Origin: a virus
DNA length: 37,113 bases
Reading direction: 5' to 3' (one strand)
Virus record (IMG/VR): IMGVR_UViG_3300042377_000343
Location: 1-37,113 of that record
Both the position numbers and the translations under genes were made by a program. A model generated the notes under the pieces. That model saw only the letters and a list, made by a program, of their open reading frames with translations. It searched no databases and was not told where the DNA came from. Below, in pieces: positions 7,964 through 13,371 of the stretch; position 1 is the stretch's first letter, and each line of letters begins with the position of its first letter.

Positions 7964-8222
7964 CTTCGCTGGGAGGACAGAGCAAGTCCTCTATCTGGCT
8001 GGCCACCGATAACATGACCGCCGCCTCGGAGATGAGGAGTTGGGACACCTCTTGGTCGCCGCCATGTTCGGAGATGTGCGCGGCCCGGATGATGTTCAAT
8101 GCCCCGATGCGTCGCAGGTGCTTGGCGTCCTCCACGATGGTTTCGCAGGCCGCTCGGAAGTCTTCTCCGTCTATGTCGTTGTTTCGTACCACGGCGTCAT
8201 GGTTACGCCCGACATCGGCCAA
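7950..8222 (-). CDS. Small hypothetical protein with non-ATG start, in frame with its neighbour
   Basis: This 90-residue acidic helical protein is of unknown function, and its reading frame has no ATG before about residue 70. The best start is TTG at 8222 (GTG eleven codons in is also possible). It is in the same frame as the upstream gene, separated only by a TAG and three sense codons, so amber read-through giving a fusion of about 216 residues is an alternative. The 3' end overlaps the HTH gene by 14 bases. The amino-acid pattern (EDAKHLRRIGALNIIRAAHISEH) looks like a genuine protein rather than a shadow. Confidence 0.55.
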   Translation of the reverse strand: MADVGRNHDAVVRNNDIDGEDFRAACETIVEDAKHLRRIGALNIIRAAHISEHGGDQEVSQLLISEAAVMLSVASQIEDLLCPPSEDANL

Positions 8223-8231
8223 GTCAATCTG

Positions 8232-8600
8232 CTACCCGTGTCGTGGAAATATCAAACCGTTGTCATGCCGACCGAGCATCCCGTGACGCATGGCCTTGCG
8301 AATCTTGTTCCAGGCGTCCTTCTTGGTCAGCGGCTCGTCGTAGCACCGACCCCACTCGGCTGCGAACAGGTCTCGGAGTTCGTGGGCACGGTAGCCCCGG
8401 TCATCGGGGATCAGGTTCAGGACCGCCTGGACGAGCTGGGCGGCTTCCTCCGACTTGGCCGTCCGCGCTTCGTTCAGATGCTCGATGTGCTGCCGCATCC
8501 GTTCGGGCGAAAGACGCCATGCCCTCGCCCACGGCGACTCGGGACGACGGGTGATCGGCGCGGTGGCTCGCCGGCGGAAGGGGCGGAAGGGTTGGCTCAT
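8232..8600 (-). CDS. Winged-helix-like protein, first gene of the minus-strand operon
   Basis: This 122-residue basic protein starts with an Arg-rich tail (RPFRRRATAPITRR). From about residue 60 it has a probable winged helix: RAHELRDLFAAEWG, a loop, then KKDAWNKIRKAMRHGMLGRHDNGLIFP, where the last segment looks like the wing. It is the first gene leftward of the large divergent region, a common place for a regulator acting on the divergent promoters. A degenerate late motif and a small hairpin lie just upstream. No family name can be assigned. Confidence 0.6.
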   Translation of the reverse strand: MSQPFRPFRRRATAPITRRPESPWARAWRLSPERMRQHIEHLNEARTAKSEEAAQLVQAVLNLIPDDRGYRAHELRDLFAAEWGRCYDEPLTKKDAWNKIRKAMRHGMLGRHDNGLIFPRHG

Positions 8601-8610
8601 CGGCCAGACA

Positions 8611-8628
8611 TTTAGCCTACGCCCTCAA
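8611..8628 (-). promoter_or_regulatory. Degenerate copy of the late-gene motif
   Basis: On the minus strand TTGA-N7-GGCTAAA ends 10 nt before the ATG at 8600. It keeps GGCTAAA exactly, but the TTGA half is shifted by two bases relative to the other copies. It overlaps an imperfect hairpin (8614-8641, core TACGCC/GGCGTA). This is a weaker member of the set. Confidence 0.35.
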
Positions 8629-8641
8629 AGGCGTAAAGGCT

Positions 8642-8660
8642 ATAATGGCTTGGCCATTAT
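8642..8660. repeat. Operator-like inverted repeat
   Basis: ATAATGGC (8642-8649) and GCCATTAT (8653-8660) are perfect complements around a 3-nt loop. The repeat overlaps the TATAAT-like hexamer at 8641-8646, so a bound repressor would block a rightward promoter. This is the usual size of an operator dyad. Confidence 0.55.
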
Positions 8661-8661
8661 T

Positions 8662-8700
8662 TACTTTGTTTAATCTCCCTGTAAAGGGAGATACAAAGTA
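8662..8700. repeat. Long 16-bp hairpin
   Basis: TACTTTGT (8662-8669) pairs with ACAAAGTA (8693-8700), and ATCTCCCT (8673-8680) pairs with AGGGAGAT (8685-8692). The loop is GTAA and a 3-nt bulge (8670-8672) is the only interruption. There is no T-run after it on either strand, so a terminator is unlikely. A protein-binding site, transcript-stability element or replication/packaging structure fits better. Confidence 0.65.
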
Positions 8701-8719
8701 AATGAATTGTCTATATGTA

Positions 8720-8767
8720 TTGCTACTGTGGTTGCTACTGTGGTTGCCTAGACCAACATAGTAGCAA
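8720..8767. repeat. Iteron-like array of TTGCTACTGTGG
   Basis: Two perfect tandem 12-bp copies (8720-8731, 8732-8743) are followed by a partial third (TTGCCTA, 8744-8750) and an inverted relative (8753-8767, reading TTGCTACTATGTTGG on the minus strand). Direct plus inverted copies in a divergent region suggest binding sites for a phage regulator, or terminase-binding sites like the R sites of lambda cosB. Confidence 0.6.
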
Positions 8768-8870
8768 AACATATGGTTTTCGTTGGTTTACCCCCGGGTT
8801 TTTAGCGGGGTCGGGTGGGCTTCGCCCCCCCCGCTGGCGGAGGGGGGAATAGATTTCTTAGTGGGGAGTC

Positions 8871-8894
8871 TATACATGAGTAAGTTATACATGA
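8871..8894. repeat. Direct repeat TATACATGA
   Basis: TATACATGA occurs at 8871-8879 and 8886-8894, 15 bp apart, each followed by a TAA after one base. The spacing of 1.5 helical turns is compatible with a protein-binding site or overlapping -10-like elements. Confidence 0.4.
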
Positions 8895-8896
8895 TT

Positions 8897-8930
8897 AAAC
8901 AGGTCATCTTTCCGAAATCATGACTTGTTT
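8897..8930. repeat. Inverted repeat AAACAGGTCAT / ATGACTTGTTT
   Basis: AAACAGGTCAT (8897-8907) and ATGACTTGTTT (8920-8930) are complementary over 11 positions with one mismatch, separated by 12 nt. It is a probable regulator-binding site at the left edge of the compositional island. Confidence 0.5.
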
Positions 8931-9348
8931 ACCTTTCTTTCGGTCGTTCAATTTCCTTTGAACATTGCCGCCCGCGCTGTCGAGCTTGCCGCCCTTGCCG
9001 GCCATTGCCGCCGCCTAAGCGGGGCCGCTTGCCGATCGTTTGCCGTTGCCGGCGGACGTTGCCGCCCGTTGCCGTGCCTATGCCGTTGCCGTGCCGGTGG
9101 GGTAGGGGTAGGGGAAGACGTGCCGCCGCCCCGCCTATGCCGTTGCCGTGCCGCCGGTGATCCATGCGCGGCCCCATGCCGCCCCGCCCATGCCGCCCAG
9201 GGCCGGCGGACGGGGTAGGGAAGGGGTAACCCCGCCGGCCCCATAAAGGGAAGCCCCGCGCAACCGCCGGCGGACGTTGCCCCATGCCGCCCCGCCTGGG
9301 GTTGCCGTCCGTCCGTGATCAGCTCAAAAGCCCCGCCCTTTTCTTTAT

Positions 9349-9362
9349 GTCAAATTATTTGC
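9349..9362. repeat. Half-degenerate palindrome upstream of the 9424 gene
   Basis: GTCAAAT-T-ATTTGC is nearly the same as the perfect palindrome just after the 9424 gene (9818-9832). An AAGCCCCGCC word lies 11 nt to its left. A paired operator flanking one gene is possible. Confidence 0.4.
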
Positions 9363-9423
9363 TTTTGCCGTTGACGTGCCGCCGGCCGTGCCTTTGTCTT
9401 ATCCCGTAACCACTAACTAACAC

Positions 9424-9831
9424 ATGAAAACGCTTGCTCAACTCCGCAACCACCCCGCCGTTGAAGAGATTATCCAGGAAAGTGACTTCGGTTACCGCAC
9501 ATATGTGATCAATCTCAAAGCCGGCTTTGCTACTGATAACGGCGGCGGTCAACAATCCGGCACGGAAAGCACCCTTGCCGGGGTTGCCGCTTTCCTCCGA
9601 TCGGTTGCGCCTATGCCGGTTGAAATTGAAAGCCCGGTTGAAAACGTAAACCTTGCCGCCGCCCGTGTTTACGTTGCCAAGGAAAACGACTTTGCCGCCG
9701 GCAATGTTAACCTGAAAGAATTGATTGAAACTTTTAATGAGCTTTCGCCCGCCGCCCGTGCTTACCTTTCGCAAGCTCATGCCGAGGCAAAGGCCGCTTG
9801 GCTTGGATCAATCCGCCGTCAAATAATTTGA
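9424..9831 (+). CDS. Hypothetical protein, first gene of the plus-strand island
   Basis: This 135-residue soluble protein is of unknown function. It begins with MKTLAQLRNHPAVEEI, contains a Gly/Gln-rich turn near residues 40-45, an Ala-rich helical middle and a C-terminal helix (SPAARAYLSQAHAEAKAAWLGSI). Its stop codon lies inside a perfect palindrome. It opens a string of small genes sharing strong GCC and CTTGCC word bias, clearly different from the rest of the phage. No Shine-Dalgarno site is present; the start context is CTAACTAACACATG. No domain is recognised. Confidence 0.65.
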   Translation: MKTLAQLRNHPAVEEIIQESDFGYRTYVINLKAGFATDNGGGQQSGTESTLAGVAAFLRSVAPMPVEIESPVENVNLAAARVYVAKENDFAAGNVNLKELIETFNELSPAARAYLSQAHAEAKAAWLGSIRRQII

Positions 9832-9832
9832 C
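9818..9832. repeat. Perfect palindrome overlapping the stop codon of the 9424 gene
   Basis: GTCAAAT-A-ATTTGAC is a perfect 15-bp palindrome. A near copy sits 62 bp upstream of the same gene (9349-9362), so the gene is bracketed by related dyads. AAGCCCCGCC follows directly (9833-9842). Confidence 0.5.
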
Positions 9833-9867
9833 AAGCCCCGCCGCTTAACCCCTTCCCTTCCCTACCC

Positions 9868-9951
9868 ATGCAAAACCTAAAAGACGCATTGACCGCCGCC
9901 GCCCTGACTTTTCTCGCCTGGTTAACGGCCGTTGCCTTCCTTTCCCTTTAA
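9868..9951 (+). CDS. 27-residue single-span membrane peptide
   Basis: This very small ORF encodes a 27-residue peptide with one hydrophobic segment (residues about 8-27, ALTAAALTFLAWLTAVAF). The start is preceded by a pyrimidine-rich leader (CCCTTCCCTACCC) like those of its neighbours, and the gene fits neatly between 9831 and 9966, which supports its being real. It could be a small membrane protein acting on the host envelope. The function is unknown. Confidence 0.45.
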   Translation: MQNLKDALTAAALTFLAWLTAVAFLSL

Positions 9952-9965
9952 TCTCTTTCCCTAAC

Positions 9966-10103
9966 ATGAAACCTAAGCACCCCGTATTAGTCCCGTCTTA
10001 TCTACCTGAAACCGAATTATGGTATGTATATACCCCGGCCGGTGAATGGGAGATCTTTAAAACGCAATCCGCCGCTGAAAACTTTTGCGAGTCTCATGCC
10101 TAA
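9966..10103 (+). CDS. 45-residue hypothetical protein
   Basis: This small ORF encodes a 45-residue protein rich in Pro, Tyr and Trp, with the segment TELWYVYTPAGEWEIFKT. That pattern resembles the compact beta-hairpin modules found in many small phage proteins. The CTTTCCCTAAC leader directly precedes the ATG, as in two other genes of this island, and one base separates its stop from the next start. No family is recognised. Packing and leader support that it is translated. Confidence 0.5.
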   Translation: MKPKHPVLVPSYLPETELWYVYTPAGEWEIFKTQSAAENFCESHA

Positions 10104-10104
10104 C

Positions 10105-10434
10105 ATGAAAACCCCGCTCCCTCCCTCCCTCCAATCCGCCCTTGCCGAGGTCGCCGCTATTGCTGACGGCTTGGCTGAAACGTCATGCGTCATGCCGTCC
10201 GCAAAAATGGGCGGCATGAATGTCTCCGGCGTTTTAGACAACTTGGATCAGGTCGCCGCTTGCCTGACCTTGGATGAGCTGGAAAACGCCCCGGCCATGT
10301 TGAACGGCGCGGCCCTTGCTTTCCGGCAAACCTTTGATGGCATGACCGAGGGCTATGCCGCCGCCGGTAGACTCCAATCAATTGCCTATCAAATTGAATT
10401 AGAGCAAACCGCCGCCGCCGCCGCCCAGGCTTAA
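10105..10434 (+). CDS. Hypothetical Ala-rich helical protein
   Basis: This 109-residue protein starts at the ATG at 10105. The frame is open further upstream, but that would overlap the preceding gene. It is mostly helical and Ala/Glu/Leu-rich, with a short Gly-Met turn near residues 34-38, and ends in an Ala run encoded by GCC repeats. There are no membrane spans or known motifs. It belongs to the densely packed island and probably shares its transcript. The function is unknown. Confidence 0.6.
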   Translation: MKTPLPPSLQSALAEVAAIADGLAETSCVMPSAKMGGMNVSGVLDNLDQVAACLTLDELENAPAMLNGAALAFRQTFDGMTEGYAAAGRLQSIAYQIELEQTAAAAAQA

Positions 10435-10454
10435 CCCCTTTGCCTTTCCCTAAC

Positions 10455-10694
10455 ATGAGCCAACCCATAAACAACCCCTTGCAAATTGAGCTTTGCAATG
10501 GATCGACCTATTACCTGCCCGCCCTGGGCGGAGACCTGCCCCACGGAAAAGACATGGCGCCCGCCGCCCGTGCTTACATTGCCGACATGACGGCGGACGG
10601 CGGGCCTGAGCTTGCCGCTTGTCATGTTTCCATTTGGGCGGAGTTTGCCGCCGCCCTTGCTATTGCCGCCGCCGAAACCTTGCCCCGCAAATAA
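10455..10694 (+). CDS. Hypothetical protein
   Basis: This 79-residue protein begins with MSQPINNPLQIELCNGSTYYLPALGG, a beta-rich N-terminus, and continues with an Ala-rich helical half (ARAYIADMTADGG, then AAALAIAAAETL). The preferred ATG at 10455 directly follows CTTTCCCTAAC, the leader word also seen at 9955. The ARAYI stretch resembles the AARAYLSQA stretch of the 9424 protein, which may be chance given the Ala bias. The function is unknown. Confidence 0.6.
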   Translation: MSQPINNPLQIELCNGSTYYLPALGGDLPHGKDMAPAARAYIADMTADGGPELAACHVSIWAEFAAALAIAAAETLPRK

Positions 10695-10711
10695 CCCTTT
10701 CCCTAAAACCC

Positions 10712-11047
10712 ATGAAGCCCAAGAACAACCCCGTGCCGGCGGCAACCCCGGCAAACCTGGAAAACGTGCCGGTGCATAATCTCATTATGGAATTGCACCG
10801 CCGCAAATCCGAAGTGGCCTTTATTGCCGTCACCCCGTCCGACCTAGATGACTATTGGGGCACGGATAATAACGGAGACCCCTTGCCGTCCAACGTGCCG
10901 CCCACGCCGGAAGAATGGACCGCCGCTTGCCGTGCCTTTAATAGGTGGCAAGACAGCGGGGCATTTACTGAGGCAATGGAATACATGGGTGACGCATGGA
11001 TTGAAGAACAACTCCGCCGAAAGGCCGGAAAGGGGGAAAGCAAATGA
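10712..11047 (+). CDS. Hypothetical acidic protein upstream of the GP88-like gene
   Basis: This 111-residue protein starts at the ATG at 10712, after a CTTTCCCTAA leader. The N-terminal 20 residues are Pro/Asn-rich. Then come a helical segment (HNLIMELHRRKSEVAFIAV), an acidic loop (SDLDDYWGTDNNGDPL) and a C-terminal helical part with two Trp residues. It overlaps the GP88-like gene by four bases (ATGA), so the two are translationally coupled and may cooperate. No named family is recognised. Confidence 0.6.
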   Translation: MKPKNNPVPAATPANLENVPVHNLIMELHRRKSEVAFIAVTPSDLDDYWGTDNNGDPLPSNVPPTPEEWTAACRAFNRWQDSGAFTEAMEYMGDAWIEEQLRRKAGKGESK

Positions 11048-11943
11048 AGCCGGCAAACCTATGCCCTCCCACAAGCCCCGGCTTACCCCGTGGCCAGGTG
11101 GGCGACTACGCAAGCCCCGGCAAGCTTGCTTTCCTACGCCCCGCCGCCGCGCCGGTGATCCACCCCGCCGCTTCCCTTCCCTTCTATATGCCGTCATATT
11201 TGCTTTCCGTAGAAGCGGACGCAAAAACGGATAAGGGAACCGCAAGCGGATACCTTACCGGCATTCTATACCTTGCACCGGGCCAGCTTGCCGGGGTTGG
11301 CAACTTGTGCCCCCATGCGTCCGCCGGTTGCCTTGCCGCTTGTCTCTTTACCGCCGGACGCGCCGGCATATTTGAGGCGGTCAACGCCGCCCGTGTCATG
11401 AGGACACGTTTCCTTCATGACAACCGCCAGGCGTTTATTGCCGCCCTAAAAGGGGAAATTGCCGCTTTGATCCGCAAGGCCAAGCGGCGCGGACTAAAGC
11501 CGGTTGTCAGGCTTAACGGCACGTCCGACTTGCCCTGGGAAAAGTTAGCCCCGGAGCTATTCGCCGAATTCCCCCGCCTGACTTTTTATGACTACTCAAA
11601 GTCTCTCCGCCGTGCCGTTGCCTTTGCCAAGGGCGAACTTCCCCGAAATTATCACCTCACCTTTTCTTATTCCGAAACAAACGCCGCCGCCGCCGGGATT
11701 GCCCTTGCCGCCGGCGTTAACGTTGCCGCCGTGGCCGATGGGGTTAAGCCGGGGCAAAGGTTTGCTTTGCCTAGCTTGCCGGAGGCCCGTCCCACCTTTT
11801 CCGCCGACCGCCATGACTTGCGGTTTTTAGATAGAAAGGCAACGGACGGCAAAGGCCGCATCGGTATCTTAAAAGCGAAAGGCAAAGCACGGGGCGACAC
11901 GTCCGGCTTTGTAATCCGTGCAACCGCCGCTTCCCATGCGTAA
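11044..11943 (+). CDS. GP88-like / DUF7227-like phage protein with Cys cluster
   Basis: This 299-residue protein carries the signature of a phage- and plasmid-borne family of unknown biochemistry: a LTGILYLAPG start, NLCPHASAGCLAAC (C-x7-C-x3-C), AGRAGIFEAVNAARVMRTRFL, and VRLNGTSDLPWE. The three close cysteines and conserved Arg/Asn residues suggest metal or Fe-S binding. The middle and C-terminal parts alternate strands and helices like a barrel. The family match is from memory of the motif order, not from a search. It is coupled by ATGA to the gene before it and overlaps the next gene by 8 bases. Confidence 0.7.
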   Translation: MKPANLCPPTSPGLPRGQVGDYASPGKLAFLRPAAAPVIHPAASLPFYMPSYLLSVEADAKTDKGTASGYLTGILYLAPGQLAGVGNLCPHASAGCLAACLFTAGRAGIFEAVNAARVMRTRFLHDNRQAFIAALKGEIAALIRKAKRRGLKPVVRLNGTSDLPWEKLAPELFAEFPRLTFYDYSKSLRRAVAFAKGELPRNYHLTFSYSETNAAAAGIALAAGVNVAAVADGVKPGQRFALPSLPEARPTFSADRHDLRFLDRKATDGKGRIGILKAKGKARGDTSGFVIRATAASHA

Positions 11944-12454
11944 TCCTTCCGGCTTTGAATTCTACCACGGGCGGCGGTTGCCGGTTGTTTGCCGGGATGG
12001 GGTAATCCGTAGCGCGGTAATCACCGGCCAGGCGGACACTTGGTTTTCTATCCCCGCCGCCGTGCAAGTTACCGCCGCCGGCAAGCGGCGGACGGTTGCC
12101 GGTTTCCTTTCGCATGACATGGCCGGCAAGGTTTGCTTTAGGGCTTACCTTTACCGGGCCAATCATTCTCTCATCCCGTGGACATCCCACAAGCCCCGCC
12201 TGGCCAAGCTTGCGCGGAAACTAATTGCGGCAACCGCATATAGTAAAACGGCGGAAGGTTTGCCTAGTGATCACGCCGCCGCCCTTGCGGACGTTTGCCG
12301 GACGGAAGCGGCGGGGCTGACTGAGCCAAGCGGCCAGGAAAGCCCCGGTTGGATTGCACGCCGGCTTTTGCGGCGGTTGTGGGAGGAAGATGTGAACCGG
12401 CTTGCACGGTTTTTCGATACCTTGGGAAGGTTACAATCCTCCGCCGGTGAATAA
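11936..12454 (+). CDS. Hypothetical protein, last gene of the island
   Basis: This 172-residue protein starts at the ATG at 11936, overlapping the GP88-like gene. The first 90 residues are predicted strands (FEFYHGRRLPVVCRDGVIRSAVI, VQVTAAGKRRTVAGF). The remainder is helical and basic, ending RRLWEEDVNRLARFFDTLGRLQSS. It is followed by a strong terminator, so it closes the island transcript. No motif is recognised. It may act with the GP88-like protein because the genes overlap. Confidence 0.6.
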   Translation: MRNPSGFEFYHGRRLPVVCRDGVIRSAVITGQADTWFSIPAAVQVTAAGKRRTVAGFLSHDMAGKVCFRAYLYRANHSLIPWTSHKPRLAKLARKLIAATAYSKTAEGLPSDHAAALADVCRTEAAGLTEPSGQESPGWIARRLLRRLWEEDVNRLARFFDTLGRLQSSAGE

Positions 12455-12479
12455 AGCCGGCACAAGCCCCGCCCTTACA

Positions 12480-12508
12480 AGCCCCGCCGCAAGCGGGGTT
12501 TTTCTTTT
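12480..12508 (+). terminator. Rho-independent terminator of the island operon
   Basis: CCCCGC (12482-12487), loop CGCAA, GCGGGG (12493-12498), then TTTTTCTTTT. The left arm contains the recurrent AAGCCCCGC word of this region. It ends the 9424-12454 transcription unit. Confidence 0.85.
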
Positions 12509-12911
12509 GCCTAATGCTTTGCCGTGCAACCGTGCCGCACAAGCCCCGCGCCGCCCCGCTGATGGCCGCTTGCCGTCCGCCCTTCCCCTTTCCCCTTTCC
12601 GCCCCGTGCCGCCCCGCCTGGGGCAAGCTAGGCAGGTTTGCCGCCCCGTCCGCCTTTGCCGTCCGTCCGCCGCCCTTGCCGCCGCTTGTGATCCATGCGC
12701 GGCAAGCCCCGTCCGCCGGCTTACCTTGCCCCGTGCCGCCCTTTGCCGCCGCTTGCGGGGCTTTCCCTTCCCTTGCCCCGTTGCCGGCCTTGCCGCCGGC
12801 ACGGTCAAACCCCTTTTGCCGGCTTGCCGCCGGCACCGTGCCTCCCCGGAAGGGCGGCAACCGCCGCCGCGCCGCTCATTTAAAGCCCCACCTTTGCCCC
12901 ACCTTTAAACC

Positions 12912-12926
12912 TAGGTCGCCGACCTA
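12912..12926. repeat. Perfect palindrome TAGGTCG-C-CGACCTA
   Basis: This is a 7-bp perfect dyad with one central base, right where GC-rich low-complexity sequence gives way to AT-rich sequence. A related AGGTCGG word recurs near 12996. It is a probable protein-binding site. Confidence 0.55.
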
Positions 12927-12935
12927 AGATTGGCT

Positions 12936-12960
12936 AATCCTGATAACCTGACTCAGGATT
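12936..12960. repeat. Inverted repeat AATCCTGA / TCAGGATT
   Basis: Perfect 8-bp arms at 12936-12943 and 12953-12960 are separated by 9 nt. The right arm is followed by ACAGGATT, a further partial copy. It is part of the dyad cluster in the putative origin. Confidence 0.5.
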
Positions 12961-13172
12961 ACAGGATTCAAATTTTCAAAATCCTAGGGGTCGCCAGGTC
13001 GGACTCAGACTGACCCCCCCCCAGAAAACCGAAAATTTTCAAATTCCCCATAAAAAATTCATTTTGAGGGGGTGCAACCCCGATTTTTCTGGGATTTTCC
13101 TATGCATTTTTGCGGGGATTAATAGGCCATAATCTCCGCGCCGCCGACACGTCGACACGCATTGGTCGATTG

Positions 13173-13201
13173 GCTTTAATAGCACATTTGCCAATTAAAG
13201 C
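13173..13201. repeat. Inverted repeat GCTTTAA / TTAAAGC
   Basis: 7-bp arms (13173-13179, 13195-13201) are separated by 15 nt; an overlapping alternative pairing is TTGGC/GCCAA (13170-13174 with 13190-13194). The competing pairings may indicate a regulatory or origin structure. Confidence 0.4.
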
Positions 13202-13349
13202 GGACGTCTATTGGCGATAATAACGCCGGCTACGCATGGCCGACGTGCATGATCTGAAAACGTCGACCCCCTAAAATATTGCGACCCCTTTTATTTTTCG
13301 GAAGGATTTCCCCCCCCTGGGGTATAAGTATTTCGTTGCCTTTGTTTTT

Positions 13350-13365
13350 TAGGGGGCTACCCCTA
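13350..13365 (+). promoter_or_regulatory. Hairpin directly upstream of the lysozyme-like gene
   Basis: TAGGGG-GCTA-CCCCTA forms a 6-bp stem ending 6 nt before the ATG at 13372. The right arm can also pair with the following AGGGGG, so alternative folds could hide or expose the start. That would be a simple way to delay endolysin translation. This is inferred from sequence only. Confidence 0.4.
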
Positions 13366-13371
13366 GGGGGT

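Larger units (their letters stand above)
8601..9423. other. Divergent 823-bp non-coding control region
   Basis: This separates the two transcription directions. From left to right it holds two inverted repeats (8642-8660 and 8662-8700), tandem and inverted copies of a TTGCTACTGTGG word (8720-8767), a GC-rich hairpin region (about 8820-8850), direct and inverted repeats (8871-8930), and about 400 bp of TTGCCG/GCCGCC-rich low-complexity sequence. TATAAT at 8641 is a -10 candidate without a good -35. Divergent promoters must lie here. With a gpA/Nu1 terminase the cos site could be here too, but I cannot identify it. Confidence 0.7.
12509..13371. other. 863-bp non-coding region, possible replication origin
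   Basis: The first 390 bp are TTGCC/GCCGCC low-complexity sequence with no credible gene. From about 12905 the composition shifts abruptly to AT-rich segments with many dyads: TAGGTCG-C-CGACCTA (12912-12926), AATCCTGA/TCAGGATT (12936-12960), repeated AATTTTCAAA words near 12970 and 13035, a weak GGGG/CCCC hairpin with a T-run (13068-13090), and GCTTTAA/TTAAAGC (13173-13201). AT-rich DNA with dyads between operons is typical of an origin or a promoter-operator. I saw no consensus DnaA box. Confidence 0.5.

Noticed and set aside
8876-8923. 15-codon frame that could be a leader peptide
   Set aside because: Too short to support; overlaps direct repeats and an inverted repeat that explain the sequence equally well.
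8925-9285. Overlapping frames on both strands in the GCC-rich stretch
   Set aside because: Cys/Arg/Gly/Ala low-complexity peptides in all frames from TTGCCG repetition; no start context shared with neighbours.
9371-9400. TTGACG as a -35 element for the 9424 gene
   Set aside because: No acceptable -10 hexamer at 16-18 bp; the downstream sequence is GC-rich or TTGTCT.
12264-12927. Several frames in both directions beyond the island terminator
   Set aside because: Pro/Ala/Arg low-complexity translations from repeated GCCGCC and CCCCG words; no plausible protein.
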